The translations under genes and the position numbers were made by a program. Positions 23,967-35,981 of a stretch of 64,000 nucleotides of DNA are shown here, one piece after another. Position 1 is the stretch's first letter. Each line of letters starts with the position of its first letter. The stretch is from Turbatrix aceti. Lineage: Eukaryota > Nematoda > Chromadorea > Rhabditida > Panagrolaimidae. The stretch lies in assembly GCA_963969345.1 (NCBI GenBank), contig OZ017770.1, positions 7,821,246-7,885,245 on the forward strand. The letters run 5' to 3'. The notes beneath the pieces were generated by a model. It had not been told where the DNA came from and ran no database searches. It saw only the letters and a list, made by a program, of their open reading frames with translations.

Positions 23967-24232
23967 TTTGACGAACTATGATCAACGTCGACGGGTTCGC
24001 TACCGACTTTTCCGTGGTTGTGTACGTTTTTTGTAGTAATCTGTTGTTGTTGTTTCTAACGGTTTATTTATTGGTAAAAGAGGAAATGATGTCTGTTGAA
24101 TGGTGCCAAGTGAACCAATAAATGAGTTTTTCTATGGTTGTTGACTTTTTCGAGCTGGAACTTTGTTTGAAATCAGCGTGTGCGTATTTTACTCGGCGAA
24201 AATTACCAATTTTACATTCTGGCAATTTGAGG

Positions 24233-25672
24233 ATGCTCTCTCGCTCCTTCTCGGTGATAGCCAGACAGGTATCAACAAAAAACCCTCGAATTGCGGTCGT
24301 AGGCAGCGGACCTGCAGGTAGGTGAATTTTTATGAGTCGAAAATCACTTTTTTACTCGTTTTAGGGCTTTACACCACCTCGGGACTGATCAATCGCCTGC
24401 CGCAATCCACCATCGATATCTTTGATCGGTCAGCCGTTCCCTACGGACTCGTTCAGTATGGCGTAGCTCCAGACCACTATGACGTGAAGCGGTGTACAAA
24501 TCAGTTCGAAAAGCTCTTCCGTGACAACAGATCTCAGATCAATCTCTTTTGCAACGTTCAGATTGGCTCAGACGTCACTTTTGACGATCTCTGTCGGGCG
24601 TACGACATCGTGGTTCTTGCCTATGGCGCCAATCGGGCTCGACGGTTACAAATCCCCGGCTCAAATGCTGATAACTGCCTGGCGGGGGCGGATTTTGTTT
24701 CGTGGTACAACGGAGGGTGTACGCAGGTGATTCCCGATCTCAACTGCAAGGATGCGGTCATCATCGGCAACGGAAACGTCGCTTTGGACTGCGCTCGAAT
24801 TTTGCTCTCTTCTCCCGAACGTCTGGCGCTCACGGACATCCCAGAACCTGCGTTGAACAAACTTCGGCATTCTCGTGTGTCAAATGTCCGCATTTTTGGT
24901 CGTCGGGGTCCGAAAGAGGTTGTTGCGGTTTTTTAATTTTTTTAATTTTTCGTTTGTTTTGTTTTAGGCTTCGTTTACGATCAAGGAGCTTCGAGAGCTG
25001 CTCAAGTTGGACGGAACGATTGCCACGACCGTAATCGACGATTCTCTTGTTCAGGACATTGAAAAATCGCTCGATTCCCAAACCAGACCCAAGAAGCGGA
25101 TTCTGCAGCTCATGCTCGATCGAAGGACGCCGGCAAACACGGAAGGCGACAAGCAGTGTCACATTGAATTTTTCCAAAAGCCAGTTTCAATCAACACCGC
25201 TGAAAATGGCCATATCGAGTCGGTGGTCATGGAAAACACTATCTCAGGCGAGCAGACACCCGTGCCCTGTGGATTGTTGATTTATGCCATCGGATACGAA
25301 AACATCATTCTGCCCGGCGCTCCTGTGACCCCGGATGGCAAGCTCCTGCTCAAGGATTGGTGTCGTGTCGATTACGGCGACAACCTTGTCTTTGCGACGG
25401 GTTGGTGTGCCCACACCCCGTCCGGTGTTATTGCGCAAACCCAGTCGCAGGCTGTTGGCGTTGCCGAGGAGGTCGTTCGCGACGTTGAAGCCCACTGGCA
25501 GCCATCTGCTCTTCCCGGTCTGAAAAAAGAACTCGACGATCGCAAGATACGCTACCTGACCTTCGACGACTGGCTCTACGTCGATTCCTGCGAGCGAACT
25601 ATGGGTCGACTTCTCGGAAAACTGCGGGAGAAAATCAAGGATGTAGTTGAGTTTATCCAACTCGGCCGTTAG
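24233..25672 (+). CDS. FDXR: NADPH:adrenodoxin oxidoreductase, mitochondrial
   Basis: Three exons: 24233-24317, 24365-24918 and 24968-25672. The start MLSRSFSVIARQVSTKNPR is a mitochondrial presequence; an in-frame ATG at 24122 overlaps the upstream gene's AATAAA and is less likely. The FAD-binding motif IAVVGSGPAGLYT spans the first intron. Further family blocks are VPYGLVQYGVAPDHYDVK, LAYGANRARRLQIPG, the NADP motif VIIGNGNVALDCARILL, IFGRRGPKEASFTIKELREL, AIGYEN, and the C-terminal FATGWCAHTPSGVIAQTQSQ. The flavoenzyme passes electrons from NADPH to mitochondrial ferredoxin for Fe-S cluster and steroid-type syntheses. It lies 266 bp downstream of kish on the same strand, close enough for an operon, though I see no clear ttttcag just before the start. 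Confidence 0.95.
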
Positions 25673-28137
25673 GACCCTTTCTTGGGCATAGGAGTCATGT
25701 GCTGCGCTACTTCTCACGCCACTCTCATAGCCTGTTATGTTTTGTTGTTATTGTTCATAATGTTCCGTGAGTATGCGTGCGAAGTAAATATCAGTTTCTA
25801 TCCTGCTCCAAAAAAGTGCAGTGCAAATAGGAAAAAAAGAAGTAAAAAAGTGCACACCTCCGTTGACTTCTGCTTTACTCGGAAGAGGGACAATGGACTC
25901 TCGTGGAAAAAAACAGAATTTATAATGGCTGCAAACCTGTTTTTTTACACTTTAGAAGCTGACATAAGTTTTTTTCTTCAAAAATGGTTTTTTACATTTT
26001 TTTCGAAAAATGCCGCTAGTGCGGCTCTAAAATCTTTTATTTAAATATCCACGTGGTTAGCGATGCCGTCTTTTTTTATTGCCATTGAGGAGCTATTTAA
26101 AAATAAATTCCGATAGCCAGTGAAGTGAGTGCTGCGCGCAACGGAGGGCCCCAACTTGTGTGATACATTTGTAATGAGTGAATCAATGCTGCTACATAAC
26201 TCTGCCGACAAGGGCAACGCCAGACCAGACATTCAGTCGGGGGTCGTCGTCTTGTTGCTTAAATTTTGGAAGTCAAATGACTATTAGCCTCTGTATTCAA
26301 ATTACACACACCCGTCACCATAGCTGTCAAGAGCTTGCTTGCGTGCAACAATAACACCGTGAGAAAATGGTTATGCTCCTATAAGAAATTTTTTTGCTTG
26401 CATGATTCTTCATTGTCAGCCGGCCAAAAAATTGGAAATTTTGTAGGATATTGTTTTTTCTATATAAATTAAATCACACAGTTTTGAGCTTGTCTGGGTG
26501 GTACTACATATTTATTTTGGGTTTGGCGTCTCGTAAGGAGTGGCGTAACGCCTCGTTTTCCGGAGTAATTTTCCGCCGCACAATGGCAGATTGCCTAGGA
26601 GTGGAAAAAAAGAAGAGAACCTACTACTATGGTTTTTTAAATGCTTTTTCATCTAAAAAGGCTCTACTACTATATTTCCGTGGCGTGTTATATATTGGCT
26701 CAACTTATGCTGCCTTTCAAACTCACTTCATTTATGTCTTGCTGACTTTTGTTGTAATTTAACGCGGTTCTTTTTCTTTTCTCTGATGTTCTGGGTGTAT
26801 TGTTTTGTTTATCAATATAAAGTTGTTAAAAAAGTTCATTACTGGCTCATGTTTACACGCTGCTATGTACGCGCGCCGTCTTGGCAACAAGGGCTAAAAT
26901 CTAATTTTTTTTATCTGCATTTTTGGTATTTGAACAATGCTTTTTTTTCCGACTCAACAAAATCGTATTTACACCTAAACTTCAAACTTTTAGTTCAATT
27001 TTTGCAGCTTTTATAACTCAATCTCGAAATAAGGCGCAAACTTTCAAGTATGTTTTTTAAGACTTGAAAGTTTGTGGTTAATAATAAATTCGTATGTATA
27101 CCTTTTAGCCAGCGTGACCGACCACAAAAAGCAAATTACTACCAACTTAAAAAGTATAAAATGTAGCGCCACCTTGGGGTGCAGCAAAAAGGGTAGACAG
27201 GCATTATGCATGCGTAGTCAACAGGTAAGGGTTCACCCTGAGAACTCCAACACAGCACGGTGATATGTACATAGCAAAAAATGTATTCCTTCAGACACAG
27301 CTCTGCTGTCCACAATTACTGGCAACTTTAATTTGCCACATATTTACAAAAGTAAAGCAGTTCCTCTTTTTGTCCAGCGTAGCTAATGAAAACATTCGAT
27401 TTTGTTTTCCAACTTGGACGCTGCCCGAGAGTAGCGTGGTGGGGTGTTTTGATTGTTATGTACGTTCACCTTGCTCCCTCATTTTTTTTCCTCACTCGTC
27501 CGGTATCGCTGAATCGGTTTCTGTAAGCGTTCCCGCTCCGACTCGATAGTCCCACTTATTTTGCCATAATTATGCAAATACGTTGCCAAGCCTTTCGTAG
27601 GGGAGATTGACACTGTTTGGAAGCCTCCCGTGAAAAATAGTGTGGCTCGCACTTTTCCTATGAGTACTGTCTGGTTCATTTTCGTTTCACTTTTTAATGT
27701 TAAAACAAATGTTGTTTGTTAATGATTAAATTGATTGCCTTATTGGATGTTTTTCGAAGACAAGTAACGACATGCGCCGTGCAGCAATGTCACTCACTTC
27801 GTCATGCTATTTCAGGCTCAAGCACTTGTCGGTTAAATCACCGTAATTCGATAGTCAACAAAAATTGTCTTTAGTTTTTTCTCCTTTTTTAAAAGGCGCT
27901 GTTATCCTACTTAGAGGGTGTATAGTATATACATAGACTTCACTGGCAGGTCATAAAGTTGTGTTGTTTGCATGTTATGTGACCTTCTCCGGGCTATGAT
28001 GCGAGCATGCATGGTACAATCATGCTAATCGCGAGTATGCGATGATTATTCGTGTTTTCATTTTTATTTTAGATATATATTATAACAGAAGCGTTGTAGG
28101 GGGAAAATTGACTCATTTTTGTCAAATCTGACTCACA
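25673..28137. other. Gene-poor 2.5 kb region
   Basis: No gene was recognised. Frames at 25682-26044, 26451-26762 and 27265-27549 are AT-rich and lack splice partners or family similarity. The region holds a 13-bp perfect hairpin at 27037-27074 and ends in the promoter of the gene starting at 28138. Confidence 0.45.
27037..27074. repeat. Short perfect hairpin, 13-bp stem
   Basis: CAAACTTTCAAGT (27037-27049) pairs exactly with ACTTGAAAGTTTG (27062-27074) around a 12-nt loop. It lies in gene-poor DNA. The stem is too short for a microRNA precursor. A similar half-site ACTTGAAAGTTT occurs at about 36829-36840. Confidence 0.6.
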
Positions 28138-29872
28138 ATGTTTGTATTGACCGAAAATGATAACCTTGTCGAGCACCTGCGTCTTCTTATCCAAAACAGC
28201 GCTCTTGGAGACCTGACCGAAATTTCGACACCCGGAGACAGCGACCTGAACCACAGCGATGACAGCGTCGATGCCCTGATTTGCACTGCAGCTCCACTCG
28301 AAAACCGGGCTTTTTGTGGACCTAGCAAGAATTTTATCTTGCTTCTTGGAAAGGATCCAACTCCTGCGTTCAAAGACGCTGCGTGTGACGTCTACCGCCA
28401 CATAATGACAATTGTAAGACTATGATTATTTTACTCCAGACCTTGCTTTTTTTAGCCCGAATCCGGCAAAATTATGGTCATAAAAAAAGAATTTGCGCCC
28501 GCCAACGAACAGGAAATTAAGATTATGTTTGACAATGTTTACGATGAATGGCATGCCGACTGGAGTGCAAACTTTGAAAAAATTCGGTAGGGTAGCAAAG
28601 AAAAAATTAATTAGGCGTACATAAATAAATTTTTGCAGCAAACTCAACGACAGTACTGCCAAGCAGGAAGCGCTTGATAAAATTGATCACTGGACATCCC
28701 CACAGCGGCCGCAATTTGCTATTTACGATTTTGATGATCAGGAACTTTGCGTATGTTTTTTTAAACCCTAGAGTTTTTTTTTAATATTTTGGTTTGCAGA
28801 ATCAAATCAAAACTTTTTTTAACATAGACAAAGTACTGCGCATCCGTGAATTGAGCCTCACCGACACCCTGAAGCTCTTCTCAAAGCCTCCTGCCCTGCA
28901 CTGGACTAATTATCCCCGAGAAGCTGAGATACAAGTCTCCTTCAAGTTCACATTCCCACGCGGAACGCTGCTCGAAGACGTCTTCCGCAAATGGACAGCA
29001 AGTTCAAAGACGTGTCGAAAGTGGGAATACGAGCACGAATGGGTCAACGGAATTTTGCTCAGGGAAGATCTTATAAAAATCACAGTCATTCGAACCCATC
29101 CGCATATCGTCGAAGTCAGTGGACGCGTTGACAAGGATGAAGTCAATGACGAGGATTCTGCCACTCCCTTCAAGCCTGCCTGGCCGTATCTCGCCGAAGT
29201 GCTCAAAGTCAGCGTGGATTTATTGGACGAGCATCCTTTGCTGCCTTACTGCGTAGGTTTTAAATCAATAAAAAAAATTACTCATACAAAAACAATTTTT
29301 CAGCTAAATCTGGTCATGATCGGAAGTTTGTTTTTCCAAACAACAAAAACAGGACACTCGGGACTGCAAGCCAGATCCCTGGATGCCGTTCAGACACTCG
29401 GAGCCCTGGAGAGACTCAAGTCCGTTCGTTTCAAGGTCAATGACGCAATCTACTCCCTGGACCTACGTCAAGCTTTTCCCGGTAACCAAAAAATCAGCAG
29501 GCTACAAAAAATTGCATTACCTTGTTTTTAGGGTTCCAACCGACTACAATTTCAAGCTTTTGGCAAGCACCTGCCAACGAATGCAAAACAACGCCGCTAC
29601 AACCTGTCGAAGTCGTTCCCGAAACCCTTAATCGAACTGGCAGCGCCGACCATAGCATGGCACAGACGCACTTGAACGTCCACAAAAACAGGGGCCGTCG
29701 TGTCTCATTCGGAGCCATTCGCGCAATTCCGACTCTCGGCACGGCCCCGACTTACGCTGATAAAAACGAATCAGATTCCGACGACAAGCACAGCGTGAGT
29801 ACGAGTTCTCTCGGAGACTACGTCGATGATATTGTGCAGAAGACCATGACGCAAGCCTTGAACGACTCGTGA
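28138..29872 (+). CDS. Unrecognised protein with RVSF (PP1-docking-like) motif
   Basis: Six exons join cleanly: 28138-28413, 28456-28586, 28639-28750, 28800-29252, 29304-29481 and 29532-29872, about 496 residues. Blocks include NFILLLGKDPTPAFKDAACD, FDNVYDEWHADWSANFEKIR, FKFTFPRGTLLEDVFRKW, WVNGILLREDLIKITVIRTH, and AWPYLAEVLKVSVDLLDEHP. The C-terminal third is polar and ends DDIVQKTMTQALNDS. It contains GRRVSFGAIR, where RVSF fits the PP1 RVxF docking motif and also a basophilic kinase site. I do not recognise the family; the WVNGILL...EVSGRV stretch has a faint resemblance to COR-type domains of Roco proteins, too weak to use. There is no signal peptide or membrane segment. Confidence 0.75.
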
Positions 29873-30008
29873 TTATGAATTTCACTGCAAACGCCAGTCA
29901 CGTTACCACTATTAATTATGAAACAAAAAAAAATTTAACTGTGTTTGCAAAACAGTAAATCTTGTCCTCTTTTTTTTACACATCGCACTATCCGAATCCT
30001 AGGATTGG

Positions 30009-31116
30009 TTACTGATTGCTAAGCCAGAGGTAAATCAGAGGAGCGCTAACGCCGAGCACGGCATAGGCGACGACGACGATCACCAGGGTTTGCAGCTTCA
30101 TCTTTGACTCCAGGTTGCGTTCTGTCTGACGCAGGAGGTCTTCCATCTCGTCGCCGACGTAGACGACTGTCTTGGAATCGCTAGACAGCGCTTGGTCCAG
30201 AGCCACAAGGCGTTTCAGTTCCTTCAATTGACCCGTAACTTCGTCAAGCTGTCGCTGAATCACTGGCACTACTTGATCGCTGTCCACACTCTTTGGATCG
30301 AGGATATTTAGTTTTGAAAGCTTAGGGGATTCCAGCCGCAAGACACTTTTCATTTCTGCGACAAAGTTCGTAATCTACAATCGTAAAATCGTAATTCAAG
30401 TCACGTGACTTTGAATGAAACATTTTGTAATAAAAAAACCGCTTACCTGTTCTTGTTCTTGCCGGACGAGATCTGTGATGCGTTCCAGGAGCGGTCGTAC
30501 CTCCTGAGAAGTCGGAATCATTTCCTTGATCCGTCGCATGCGAAGTTCGTTGCCGATAGACGTGCCGGCGATGCCCAGAAGAGCTCCCAAGAGAGACGCC
30601 GAAATCGACCAGTACTTGGTTCGCTCGCTGTACTCGCGCTCCTTTTCGTGGCTGTACCGGACCTTGTTTGACAGAGTATGAAAAGCCTCTCGCTCGGCAT
30701 TCTCAACTTGTTCAAACTGATCTAACAGCTGTTTTTCCTCCTTGATAGCCGCGTGTTCTTCGGTAAGCAAATACAGGTAACGATCTTCTCCTCGAGGCGT
30801 GCGATCGAGCTCGCTGTGGATATCCTTGAGTCGGCTCTGAATGGCATTCAGGTTGTGCTGTTTATCCCGACGAGCGAGTTGGGATTTACTCAGTTGTTGT
30901 TCAGCCTAAAAACTTTTGTTCACCATGTGATGCAAGAATGGTGCAAGAAAAGAAAACACTTACGAGAGAAACTTGATGCTGCGCGTTTTTGACGTCTGCC
31001 AAACCGATGACATTCTCGTAATAAGTCACAGCGGCTTCCACCTTCTGTTTTATCGGCTCATGGGTTCGGATAGACTGGTGTAGGAATCGGCAGGAAACAA
31101 GCCTGCGGCAAAACAT
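30009..31116 (-). CDS. CCDC51: CCDC51/MITOK-like mitochondrial coiled-coil membrane protein
   Basis: Three exons on the minus strand. The start MFCRRLVSCRFLHQSIR at 31116 looks like a mitochondrial presequence. A long coiled coil follows (QLSKSQLARRDKQHNLNAIQ, EEKQLLDQFEQVENAEREAF). The block SHEKEREYSERTKYWSISAS then LLGALLGIAGTSIGNELRMR matches the first membrane segment of CCDC51, the pore-forming subunit of the mitochondrial ATP-sensitive K+ channel. A second hydrophobic segment (LVIVVVAYAVLGVSAPLIYL) ends the protein at WLSNQ. Two membrane passes flanking a coiled linker is the known topology. It is convergent with the gene ending at 29872 (136 bp apart). Confidence 0.85.
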
Positions 31117-31588
31117 GGCATCAAGGAGAATAGGTGGAACAGAAAGAACGAGTTGCAGAAAAACCGCAAGAGCAGTTTTGATGAATGTGGCAAAGTGTCT
31201 AGAACCATCACAACTTGTTGCATTTCTGTTGCTTTGCTATGATTTTTTTCTTATGATTTTCATTTTCTAACGAACGTGATATAATACTTGTTTGCTTTTC
31301 GTATCTGTCTTTTTAACATGTTTATCATGCTCTCAGCTTTTTCTCTGTCTTTTGCAACACAAGCGTTTCAAGTTTTTTTCTTTTATTTTATGCGTTTCAA
31401 AGTTACTCTTTACAACAAATAATTTCTTAGTACATAGAATGGCAGTAGAAATGCTTCCAAATTATGGAGGAGGGGGGATTTATTACTTAGCGCTACCTTC
31501 GGCCGGATTCGTAGCAAAAAAAAGATTTTGTTGATACCCTGTAGAGATTCACAAACGTTGTTGAACGAACGTTAATTGATACTTTGCC

Positions 31589-34500
31589 TCACGAAAAAAT
31601 AATTGCGAAGACAACGGTGCACACCCAGGCGTAAATGCTGAGTGACGATGCTCCGTTGTAGTCATCTGAGTATTCTGCCTGGGTGTAGGCTGTTATTTCG
31701 ATTGGATCACCAGATCCGGCTTCGTTCTGCGCGGTAAATCTGAAGATGTACTTGGCATTCTGTACGAGGCCTGAGACATCGTAAATATTGTCTGCATTCT
31801 TCGTTCTGATGACATGAGTGCTGTGAGATTTCCAAACGCTGTCGTTGTTGGATTCCTCATTTGCGCTCTTAAAATTAATTAATTGTTACATTGAAAAAAA
31901 TTATTTGCTAGTTTTTCTTACCGAATCGTCTTCCTCGCTGGAAGAAGTCTCATCCGGCACTCTGGTGTACTCGATAGTGTAGCTGATGACGGGCAATTCT
32001 TCGTCTTCATGACTGCCGTCTTCGACGAGTCTCCACGTGATGGAATGCTTCCTCGCGCGTTCCAGACTCACTCGAACCTGGTTGGGAGGGTTGGCAGTGT
32101 GGAGGTGAATGATCTGGTCGGCTTTTGCCTTGCCGTTATTCACTTCGCATCTGTAGAACTTCAAATCGTCTTCTTCGACGGTATGGATTTTGAGCACTGC
32201 TGACTGGTTGTCGTAATCCTCTGTGATGGTGTACTTTTCATCATCGTCATTGATTTCTTCTGAATTCTTGTAGAATGTGAAGTACTTGACGGGTGGGTTG
32301 GACGCGCTGACGTTGCAGTACAGGAGAGCTGATCTGCCGAGGATGGCGTACCGGTGAACTTCTTCTTCCTCGAATTCAGGTTTGTACCAGACATCGATTG
32401 AAATTTCGTGCTTTTCCACACTGGTGGTTGCGTACTCGCTAATGTACTGTAGGGCCAGGCATCGTACTTTCTTGCCCTGGTATTCCTTAGTTAGGCTGTC
32501 AACGGTCGCTTCGTCATTTGCGACAACAAAGCTCACGTCGAGGTCTGGAAATGACGTTGTTAATTCAATTTTTTTTAAACGGGATTGGTGAGCTCACCAT
32601 CCAGGCCTTCGCCTTCTTCGTTTGTAAGCTCGATTTCTGGTGGGGGATTTCCCTTGGCACTGCAATCGATTGTCAGCGACTCGCCGACCATGGCACCGAT
32701 AACTTCCCTGGGCTCGTTCCATTCTATGTTTCCTGAAGCAAGGCAATTAGGCTTTAATTGATGATCTCATGTACTGTGACCCTCACCGACGACGTGAACT
32801 TGGATGCTTCTTCTCAGCGTTCCGGTTGGGAGCTTGGCAATGCAAGTGTACGTTCCGGAATCCCTTGAATTGATTTTGGAGAAAACGAGTGATCGTTTTT
32901 TGTGGTGCGTTTCTCTCTCGTGCAGAGCGATGGTGAATACTCTGAAAAAAAAGACCAATGATGCATGCACCTATTTTTTCTGGTATGCTTACGTCGGTGA
33001 TGACGATCCGTCGATTATGGTGCCTCCTTCGCTTTCCCACTGCAATTGATGGACATCGTCCATGTCCTCATCGTTGTAGACACAGGCGATGCGAAATGCC
33101 TTGTCAGCCTTGACGACGTATTTGTCGCCGTCCAGTCCAGATGGCTGAATTTGAAGCTTTTGCTCTCCGCTGTCTTCGTTGCTTTCTGAAAGAAAAAAAA
33201 AAGTTGTTTGATTCTTTCTTTGCATCAAAAAAAGTATTATTTGACAGTTCTAACTCTCACTGATGGGTAAAAAAAGTACTTTTAGTCGTCCAAGACGTGG
33301 CACAATTCAAATTAAAATGCCCTTTTTTGACTATTTTTCGTGTTATTGCTTGCTGCATTGGACAAATGAGTTTTTCCCTTTTTTTTCAGCACTTGATGAC
33401 GTGTGATTTAAGCTCCTTGTAGAAAACTCTGTATACCCCATCTCAAGTACGTATTGAAATAGTACTTCACACATTTGAAAGCTTTTTGTGAAGATCTAAA
33501 TGAAACCAGGGTTGCAGACCGCTCTTATTTAAAATTTTTCTCAAAGTCAAACTTGCATTATCAAATGTCAACATTAGCGTTCCCTAAATGTGGTGCTGTT
33601 TTCATGGATGACCCGGCCCTAGTCAATTGACTCTAATGACTTAATGCAGTTTTAGTCAAAGTGCTGTGGGAGTATTGTATAACATGTCAATATCCGCCTG
33701 GTAGGAAGAGTTGATGGCGCTTGGAGAGTGCATCGATTTGTAACCATAATCACACGCTAAATCGCCTAAGCTCGAAGACAAACAGGAGAAACGTCAGAAG
33801 CAAGACGTCGGTGATTAGTGTTGTTAATGCAATAATCGAACTTGGGTTTCTGTGTGTTTCTATCGCATTTCCGTAACCCACAAAACCCTTTGCCAATTCA
33901 TTTTATATTTTGGCTAGCATTAATGGTATAAGCATTGGTAGTATTTACCTAAGGACGAACCGACTAACCGCTGAACAAAAAGACCATTGTGTCTGTGTAC
34001 AGACGATTCATATTCGCATTCATCAGGGCGAAAGGCTTAAAAGACAAAAATGCCCGTAACCGCACTCCACACAACAAGCATTGCACCTTATGCGCGATCG
34101 AATTGCTTGTGGAGATGCGATGGTGCTGCGCATCACACTATATTGTGATGCACACCTTCACGTCTCAAGAGGCAGGTGACGGCATCGAGTGTCTTTTTGA
34201 ATTTTCACCTCGTCACTCCCCCTGATTGATTATCCACCCTACAGTTGAGTTGGTAAAAACAAACAGTCAAGGCACCTGGGGTTAAGCAAGGTGATGTTTG
34301 TCATCGTCATCGGCATGCCCAAAAATAGAATAAAAAGTGGCGTAATCCCATTTGTCAAAAGTGAACAACAGGAGCAAAAAATAACCTAATGGCATGTGCA
34401 TTTTTCACTCTTTTTTGACAGCAAAGAGTTATTCTTGCAAAATATGTGGCTTTTAAAATGTTAAATTAAATTGGTCAAAGTGATGCATGACATGTCTTAG

Positions 34501-35981
34501 TCGGAACCGGCTTTCATTGTAGCGCATGGAGTGCCAAAGTGTCTTTTTACCCTATCAATCATTAACGCTATTGAATTTGTACCATCAGCAACAAGCATTT
34601 CATCCTCCCCCGTTTCCGCGACTAGTTACAAGTTAAACGCTGCTGGTGATACATATTTAATGGCCCACAAAGGAAAACAAAACCCAAACCACATAGTAAA
34701 TAGCCGTTCAAAATTGTAAAATCCTTAATCTTGGATTTTTCAAAGACAATGCGACATGATTGTCGGGCGAACATACATACATATTTGCAAAGCCGCTCAT
34801 TTGCACCCACAGAAAACTTTATTCTTGTGTAAGCAAGTTATTTTTTTTTATTGCAGATTGAAAAAAAACTTTGGAATGCAAATGCTTAATGGCGTTTTAA
34901 CATGGCTATCTGGAGTTGCGGCTTACGAAAAAATACATTGTTTGACTTTGGATTTAGTTTGTGCATCATGTGCTTTCAATCCCACTCAGGCACATCAATG
35001 TGGTTGGTTTTTGTTCCACAGTGTTGTACATAGTAGCTCCTGTGAAAAGGCAAGCAAGAAAGTATCCAGGGCGAGTATTAGTTTTGAATTTTTGTTTCTT
35101 TGTCCTGCAGAAGCTAAAGGTGTAGCAAAACGACTCTTGCGCAAACGCTTTTACGCTTGAACGCCACCAACACACCTCGCAGTGACTTCTTACAAAAAGA
35201 TTGGGTTGGATATACATACATACAGAAGAAAAGGGAACGAACCTCTTTTCTCTTTCTTACGTAATATGTCAGCAAACAAGGGACAATTTTTGTCACCTGG
35301 CAGACGTGTGGCACGCGAGGCCGTTAAACTCGTCTATCAAATAGTCATAACACCCCGGAGAGTGTTGTGTCACTAATATCCATCTTCGATCATCATTACA
35401 TGTCATTCAGCGGAGAGATAAGCAAGGTCACGAGCCGAGGCTACCAAAGTTATTGTTTGCCTCATATGCTCTCGCCATGGTCATTTTTCGGTGCAGCCGT
35501 GATTCAGGATTTTTTATATGTCCAAAAATGCCGCACATGCGCGCTGGCAATTATGAAAGGCGGCTCGTATAAAAGCAACAAAATTCAATGAAAAATGAGT
35601 AATTAACTTAGCGAGGCAAACGCTACCCGAACGCCGTGACCTTTGATGCCGACGGTTTCCAGTGTTCTACCGACCCATCCCCATGTTCTCAGATTTCTGA
35701 TAAATTTGGCTACCAAGTGACACGAATAAAATTTATGTGAACTTTTATGAGTGGGGGAACGACAAATGTTTTCCCACTTTTTTTCACTCAGGACCCATTG
35801 AAAGCATCGGCTTATTCAAAAAAGGATGTGCACACGATACTTAGCAAATAGGGGGTCATAGCGGACGCAGAAATGCAAATTAGTTTTTTTGACAAGAAAA
35901 AGAGGCAAAAAAAGAAAACATACCACCATATGCCGCTAAGATGAAGAAGAACGTTAGAAGAAGGATCCTCATGATTAGCAT
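31589..35981 (-). CDS. Ig and FN3 domain cell-surface protein, probably GPI-anchored
   Basis: Six exons. A 58-bp first exon (35981-35924) encodes the signal peptide MLIMRILLLTFFFILAAYG and joins, with a split Glu codon, to exon 2 at 33185 across a 2,738-bp intron. Exons 2-3 form an Ig domain (FRIACVYN ... SRDSGTYTCIAKLPTG). Exon 4 starts a second (GESLTIDCSAKGNPPPEIEL). Exon 5 carries a further Ig domain (SALLYCNVSASNPPVKYF ... DLKFYRCEVNN), then an FN3-like segment (NPPNQVRVSLERAR, VISYTIEYTRV). Exon 6 finishes it (VSGLVQNAKYIFRFTAQNEA) and ends with a Ser-rich hydrophobic tail (LSIYAWVCTVVFAIIFS) and nothing after it, typical of a GPI signal. The layout suggests a neural or muscle adhesion protein of the NCAM/RIG/ZIG kind. 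I cannot assign an ortholog. Confidence 0.82.

Noticed and set aside
24122..24232. Upstream ATG of FDXR at 24122
   Set aside because: It overlaps the AATAAA of the preceding gene, and the residues it adds do not resemble a presequence; ATG 24233 gives a typical mitochondrial leader.
26451..26762. 103-codon open frame in gene-poor DNA
   Set aside because: AT-rich composition, no splice partners, no family similarity.
27037..27074. Hairpin as a microRNA gene
   Set aside because: The 13-bp stem is too short for a precursor.
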